Positions 60,538-64,000 of a DNA stretch of 64,000 nt are shown in pieces. Location of the stretch: the NCBI GenBank assembly GCA_964406575.1, contig CAYOSH010000017.1, positions 1 to 64,000 on the forward strand, given 5' to 3'. This stretch comes from WTAW01 sp964406575. GTDB lineage: Bacteria; Acidobacteriota; Aminicenantia; Aminicenantales; Aminicenantaceae. The notes under the pieces are model-generated. The model did not search any database. It saw only the letters and a program-made list of their open reading frames with translations, and was not told the origin of the DNA. Each line of letters begins with the position of its first letter. The stretch's first letter is position 1. The position numbers and the translations under genes are program-made.

Positions 60538-62034
60538 ATGCAGCAGAGAGGAGCTGGGGTTCTTCTTCATGTGACCTCCTTGCCATCACATCCTGGCATC
60601 GGGGACTTCGGCCCAGAGGCCTATGCATTTGCGGACTTTCTGGCTGCGTCCAAGCAAAGATACTGGCAGATCCTCCCCTTAAATCCCACGGATCTTGCCT
60701 GTGATAATTCGCCATACCACAGCTTTTCTGCCTTTGCCTTTAATCCGCTTCTTATAAGCCCCGAGTTGCTTGTCGAAGAGGGGTTGCTAAATCGGAGAGA
60801 CGTTGGATCTCCTCCAATCTTCACTAAAGATTGCGTTGACTTCCGCACAGTTATTCCATTCAAGAGAAAGATTCTGTTCTCAGCTCATGAACGCTTCAAG
60901 ACGAGAGAAAACAAACAGGGCTATGAAAAATTTTGTGTTGAGAATGCGTTCTGGCTCGACGATTATTCCGTGTTTGTCGCCTTGAGGTCCCGACTTCGGG
61001 GAAAGCCTTGGCACCAGTGGCCCACAGAGATCAGGGACAGGCAGCCAACGGCCATAGATGCCGTGCGCGCAGACTTGACCCTTGAGATTCAGAGAGAAAA
61101 GTTCCTCCAGTACGTGTTTCACGAACAATGGACCAACCTGAAGAACTATTGCCATCAGAAGGGGATCCAGGTCATCGGAGATATTCCCATCTATGTGGTT
61201 CATAACAGCGCGGACGTCTGGGCTCACCCTGAGATGTTCAGCCTCGGGAAGGACAAAAAGCCTGATGTCGTGGCGGGTGTCCCCCCCGATTATTTCAGCA
61301 AAACTGGACAACTCTGGGGAAATCCTCTCTACCGCTGGGATGTGTTACGGCAGAGAAAATACGACTGGTGGGTCAAACGGATGGCCCATAATCTTAAACT
61401 TTTCGATTGGGTGAGGATCGACCATTTCCGTGGTTTTGTCGGCTACTGGGAGATCCCTGCCCAGGAGAAAACAGCCATACATGGGAGATGGGTCAAAGCC
61501 CCTGCGATGGATTTTTTTAAAACAATGAAGCAAAGATTCCAGCCCTTCCCCATCATTGCTGAAGATCTGGGAATAATCACCCCTGACGTCAAAGAGATCA
61601 TGGACTTTTTTGCCTTTCCTGGAATGAAGGTTCTGCTTTTTGCTTTCGGGGAGGATAATCCCAAACATCCGTATTTACCCCATATGTATGAAAAAAATTG
61701 TCTCGTTTATACAGGGACGCACGATAACAACACGGTGCAGGGGTGGTTCAAAAGGGAAGCAAAACCAGAGGATAAGAATAGGCTGTTTCGCACCCTCGGC
61801 CGGTTTGTCCCGGAAAAGGAAATCCACTGGGAATTTATAAGGCTGGGGGCGATGTCCACAGCCAACACATTCATCGTTCCAATACAGGATGTTTTAGGGC
61901 TGGGAGAGAATGCGCGGATGAACCGCCCTGCAACGAAAAAAGGCAACTGGCGCTGGCGCCTTTTGCCTGAGCAGTTGACCTCCTCCTTGACCGAAAGATT
62001 CAGAGAGATAACAGAAGCCTCTGGTCGAGCGTGA
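60538..62034 (+). CDS. malQ: 4-alpha-glucanotransferase
   Basis: This 498-residue GH77 amylomaltase transfers alpha-1,4-glucan segments during glycogen and maltodextrin turnover. It has RGAGVLLHVTSLPSHPGIGD, the nucleophile region RIDHFRGFVGYWEIPA, the acid/base EDLGIITPDV and TGTHDNNTVQGW. The length is standard. It converges with galT, with only one base between the two stop codons. Confidence 0.95.
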   Translation: MQQRGAGVLLHVTSLPSHPGIGDFGPEAYAFADFLAASKQRYWQILPLNPTDLACDNSPYHSFSAFAFNPLLISPELLVEEGLLNRRDVGSPPIFTKDCVDFRTVIPFKRKILFSAHERFKTRENKQGYEKFCVENAFWLDDYSVFVALRSRLRGKPWHQWPTEIRDRQPTAIDAVRADLTLEIQREKFLQYVFHEQWTNLKNYCHQKGIQVIGDIPIYVVHNSADVWAHPEMFSLGKDKKPDVVAGVPPDYFSKTGQLWGNPLYRWDVLRQRKYDWWVKRMAHNLKLFDWVRIDHFRGFVGYWEIPAQEKTAIHGRWVKAPAMDFFKTMKQRFQPFPIIAEDLGIITPDVKEIMDFFAFPGMKVLLFAFGEDNPKHPYLPHMYEKNCLVYTGTHDNNTVQGWFKREAKPEDKNRLFRTLGRFVPEKEIHWEFIRLGAMSTANTFIVPIQDVLGLGENARMNRPATKKGNWRWRLLPEQLTSSLTERFREITEASGRA

Positions 62035-62035
62035 A

Positions 62036-63070
62036 TTAATCTCCTTCGCCTGATTCCCTCAAATATTTTGCCGCTTCTTCAGGTACACTCGGATTGATGT
62101 AAAACCCGCTCCCCCACTCGAACCCGGCGATCCTGACCACTCTTGGGATGATATCTATGTGCCAGTGATAGTCGTACTTGAGAGTCGCCCATTGGTCAGG
62201 GAGTTTGGGCCTTGCTTCCGTGTTGGGAGATGTATTCAAGACAAAATTATAAGGAGGATCGCTGAGAACTTTTTTGATCCGGGAAAGGATATTTTTGATG
62301 AAATGAGAGAATGTTTCCAGGTCGCAGTCGCTGATGTCTGCATAGTTGTGATTGTGTTCGACAGGCGCAATGAAAACTTCGAACGGGAACCGGGATGCAT
62401 ATGGAGCGATAGCGACAAATCCGTTTTCCTGGGAAATTATTCTCGATCCGGTGTTGATCTCCTGATGAATGAGGTCACAGATCAGGCACCGTTCCTTGGA
62501 CTCATAATGTCTTCTGGCCGCATCGAGTTTTATGGAGACATTGCGGGGAACAATAGGAGTGGCGATCAGTTGGGAATGGGGATGGGCCAGTGAGGCGCCC
62601 GCCCTCTTTCCGTGATTTTTGAAGACCAACGCATACCGGAATCGCGGATCTTTATAGAGGTCTTTGATCCTTTCGCGATAGGCGTAAAGAACCCACTTGA
62701 TATGGTTTGGAGGAAGGTCAGACAGGCTCAGATCATGCTGCGGAGTTTCTATGATCACCTCATGGGCGCCCGCGCCTTCGATCATATCGTAATATCCGAT
62801 CCCGATCCGTTTTCCTTCGGCTTCTATCTTAAGAGCCGGATATTTATTGGATACGACCCTCACTTTCCAACCGGGGGAGTTAGGCGGGGTTTTTGGGTCT
62901 CTGTAGGCCCATATTTCGGGGGGGGTGGATGTTTCGTGGCCTTCACAGAAGGGACAGACTTTCACGTGGTTGTATTTGGTTGTGTCCGCTAAATCCGAGG
63001 GCCTCGCAGCTCTTTCGGTGGCAATGATCACCCACCGGTGTTCCAGCGGATCATATCTCAACTCTGGCAT
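62036..63070 (-). CDS. galT: Galactose-1-phosphate uridylyltransferase
   Basis: This 344-residue enzyme exchanges UMP between UDP-glucose and galactose-1-phosphate (some homologues act on other sugar phosphates or ADP-glucose). The zinc site is suggested by VCPFCEGHE, and the nucleophilic histidine is in LAHPHSQLIA. A second half carries IDIIPRVVRIAGFEWGSG. It starts 18 bp downstream of glgC on the same strand, so it may be linked to nucleotide-sugar supply for glucan metabolism. Confidence 0.92.
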   Translation of the reverse strand: MPELRYDPLEHRWVIIATERAARPSDLADTTKYNHVKVCPFCEGHETSTPPEIWAYRDPKTPPNSPGWKVRVVSNKYPALKIEAEGKRIGIGYYDMIEGAGAHEVIIETPQHDLSLSDLPPNHIKWVLYAYRERIKDLYKDPRFRYALVFKNHGKRAGASLAHPHSQLIATPIVPRNVSIKLDAARRHYESKERCLICDLIHQEINTGSRIISQENGFVAIAPYASRFPFEVFIAPVEHNHNYADISDCDLETFSHFIKNILSRIKKVLSDPPYNFVLNTSPNTEARPKLPDQWATLKYDYHWHIDIIPRVVRIAGFEWGSGFYINPSVPEEAAKYLRESGEGD

Positions 63071-63088
63071 ATATCTCTCCTTTTACGC

Positions 63089-64000
63089 TTATATCACTGT
63101 TCCATCGGGGATGGTCGCATTTTTGGGGACAACTATGATTCCATCGCGAATCACATACTCTTCGTGAGTCTCCTCATCGATCCCTCTTTCATTCGCAAGT
63201 TTGACTCCGTCTCCTATCCGGGCATTTTTATCGATAATCGTATTGCGGATGGCGCAGTCATTTCCTATTCCGATCCTGGGGATTCCTTTTTTAAGATTCT
63301 CCTCGATCTCTTCATTGGATTCAAAATAATCAGCTCCCATCAACACAGAGCGCTCGATAACGGCATTGTGGCCGATCCGTGAGCGAAGGCCGATGATGGA
63401 ATAGACGATCTTCGAAGTGTTGATGATGCTCCCCTCGCACAGGATGGAGTTTTGAACTTCTGAAGACAAAATTTTTGACCCCGGCAAAAAACGGGCGCGG
63501 CTGAAGATCGGCCTTTGCTCATCATAAAAGTTAAACCGGGGCAGGGGCTGTGTCAGGTCCATGTGGACGTTATAAAAGCTGCGGATTGTTCCGATGTCCT
63601 CCCAGTAGCCGTCAAAAAAGTAGCCGTAAACATTCTTCTGCGCGATGGAAGCGGGAATAACCTCTCTGCCGAAATCTTCATACTCATCGTTTTCGAGCAA
63701 TTCCTTCAGGACTTCCCAATTGAAAAGGTACACTCCCATTGATGCAAGGTGGGTCCTTCCTGCTGGATCGATGCCAAATTGTTGAAATAAATTTTCGGGA
63801 GCTTTCATGTTTTCGATTTGGATAGGATCTTTTGGTTTTTCTAGGAAGGCGATGATTTGGCCTTGATCGTTGACTTTCATTACTCCAAGATCCGGAGCTT
63901 GACTGGGATAAGCAGGATCGACAGCGATGCTGATATCGGCCTTTTTTTCCAGGTGGAAATCGATAAACTTCCGGTAGTCCATCCTATAAAGGTGGTCACC
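63089..64000 (-). CDS. glgC: Glucose-1-phosphate adenylyltransferase, 5' part beyond the window
   Basis: About 304 C-terminal residues are present; the N-terminus lies past position 64000. The reading frame stays open to the window edge and begins with GDHLYRMDYRKF, a conserved internal GlgC segment. It is followed by YWEDIGTIRSFYNVHMDL and the C-terminal left-handed beta-helix (SILCEGSIINTS, GLRSRIGHNAVIERSVLMGADYF). It would make ADP-glucose for GlgA. The stop is at 63089-63091, just before galT. Confidence 0.92.
   Translation of the reverse strand, partial: GDHLYRMDYRKFIDFHLEKKADISIAVDPAYPSQAPDLGVMKVNDQGQIIAFLEKPKDPIQIENMKAPENLFQQFGIDPAGRTHLASMGVYLFNWEVLKELLENDEYEDFGREVIPASIAQKNVYGYFFDGYWEDIGTIRSFYNVHMDLTQPLPRFNFYDEQRPIFSRARFLPGSKILSSEVQNSILCEGSIINTSKIVYSIIGLRSRIGHNAVIERSVLMGADYFESNEEIEENLKKGIPRIGIGNDCAIRNTIIDKNARIGDGVKLANERGIDEETHEEYVIRDGIIVVPKNATIPDGTVI

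Noticed and set aside
1..64000. tRNA, rRNA, CRISPR arrays, integrases or complete insertion sequences
   Set aside because: I scanned the intergenic regions for tRNA-like arms, regular repeat-spacer patterns and transposase frames and saw none; no prophage genes are present.

Overview
The window is a 64 kb draft scaffold, with one 100-N gap, from an anaerobic bacterium. It has no rRNA, tRNA, CRISPR array or complete insertion sequence that I can see. The gene content points to a fermentative or syntrophic anaerobe: benzoyl-CoA ring cleavage, ADP-forming acyl-CoA synthetase, NuoEF-like and NfnSL-like flavin/iron-sulfur enzymes, an [FeFe]-hydrogenase-like sensor kinase and glycogen metabolism. 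An uncultured lineage such as Candidatus Aminicenantes or another Acidobacteriota relative would fit, but the sequence alone does not settle the taxonomy.

Positions 1-23,400 hold an aromatic-degradation region. The first four genes (thiolase, 3-hydroxyacyl-CoA dehydrogenase, a glutaryl-CoA-dehydrogenase-like acyl-CoA dehydrogenase, crotonase) would take glutaryl-CoA or crotonyl-CoA to acetyl-CoA. After tyrS come a divergent dch-had pair (minus) and a BcrB-like/BcrA-like ATP-dependent reductase pair (plus). The reductase pair is translationally coupled to an ADP-forming acyl-CoA synthetase and followed by a sodium:solute symporter. A three-subunit molybdenum hydroxylase resembling 4-hydroxybenzoyl-CoA reductase follows, bracketed by two small Cys/His proteins and a CoxG-like protein. 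Then come the ring-opening hydrolase oah/bamA, an SDR dehydrogenase, and a thiolase plus DUF35 pair like BbsBA. Together they outline 4-hydroxybenzoyl-CoA to benzoyl-CoA, dienoyl-CoA, 3-hydroxypimelyl-CoA, glutaryl-CoA and acetyl-CoA, ending in acetate plus ATP.

Positions 23,400-28,400 (minus) form one operon of NuoE-, NuoF- and NuoG-N-terminus-like subunits plus a GltS-like FMN protein that lacks the normal glutamate synthase glutaminase and 3Fe-4S parts. This is a candidate electron-bifurcating or confurcating complex. A conventional gdhA follows at 28.6-30.0 kb.

Positions 30,200-40,000 hold the least explained block. Three orphan PPDK/PEP-synthase N-terminal (ATP-grasp) proteins occur with a double-receiver protein and a glutamate-dehydrogenase homologue whose catalytic lysine is histidine. 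One of the three is fused to GAF-like and nucleotidyltransferase domains. I consider this the best candidate for an undescribed regulatory system.

Positions 40,200-48,500 encode a metallophosphoesterase, a signalling set (REC proteins, an [FeFe]-hydrogenase-like histidine kinase, a REC-PAS-kinase) and a fused NfnSL/GltD-like oxidoreductase. Positions 48,500-52,600 are miscellaneous: an aminotransferase, a CBM9-like protein, a DUF389 membrane protein and a decayed stretch. Positions 52,600-64,000 are a glycogen/alpha-glucan island: a glycosyltransferase, glgA, glgB, a small winged-helix protein, a GH57 enzyme, malQ, galT and a glgC truncated by the window end.

Several promoters share TTGACAGAG-type -35 regions. 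Two families of small palindromic repeats are scattered through intergenic spaces, and a 229-bp nested inverted-repeat element precedes the molybdenum-enzyme operon.
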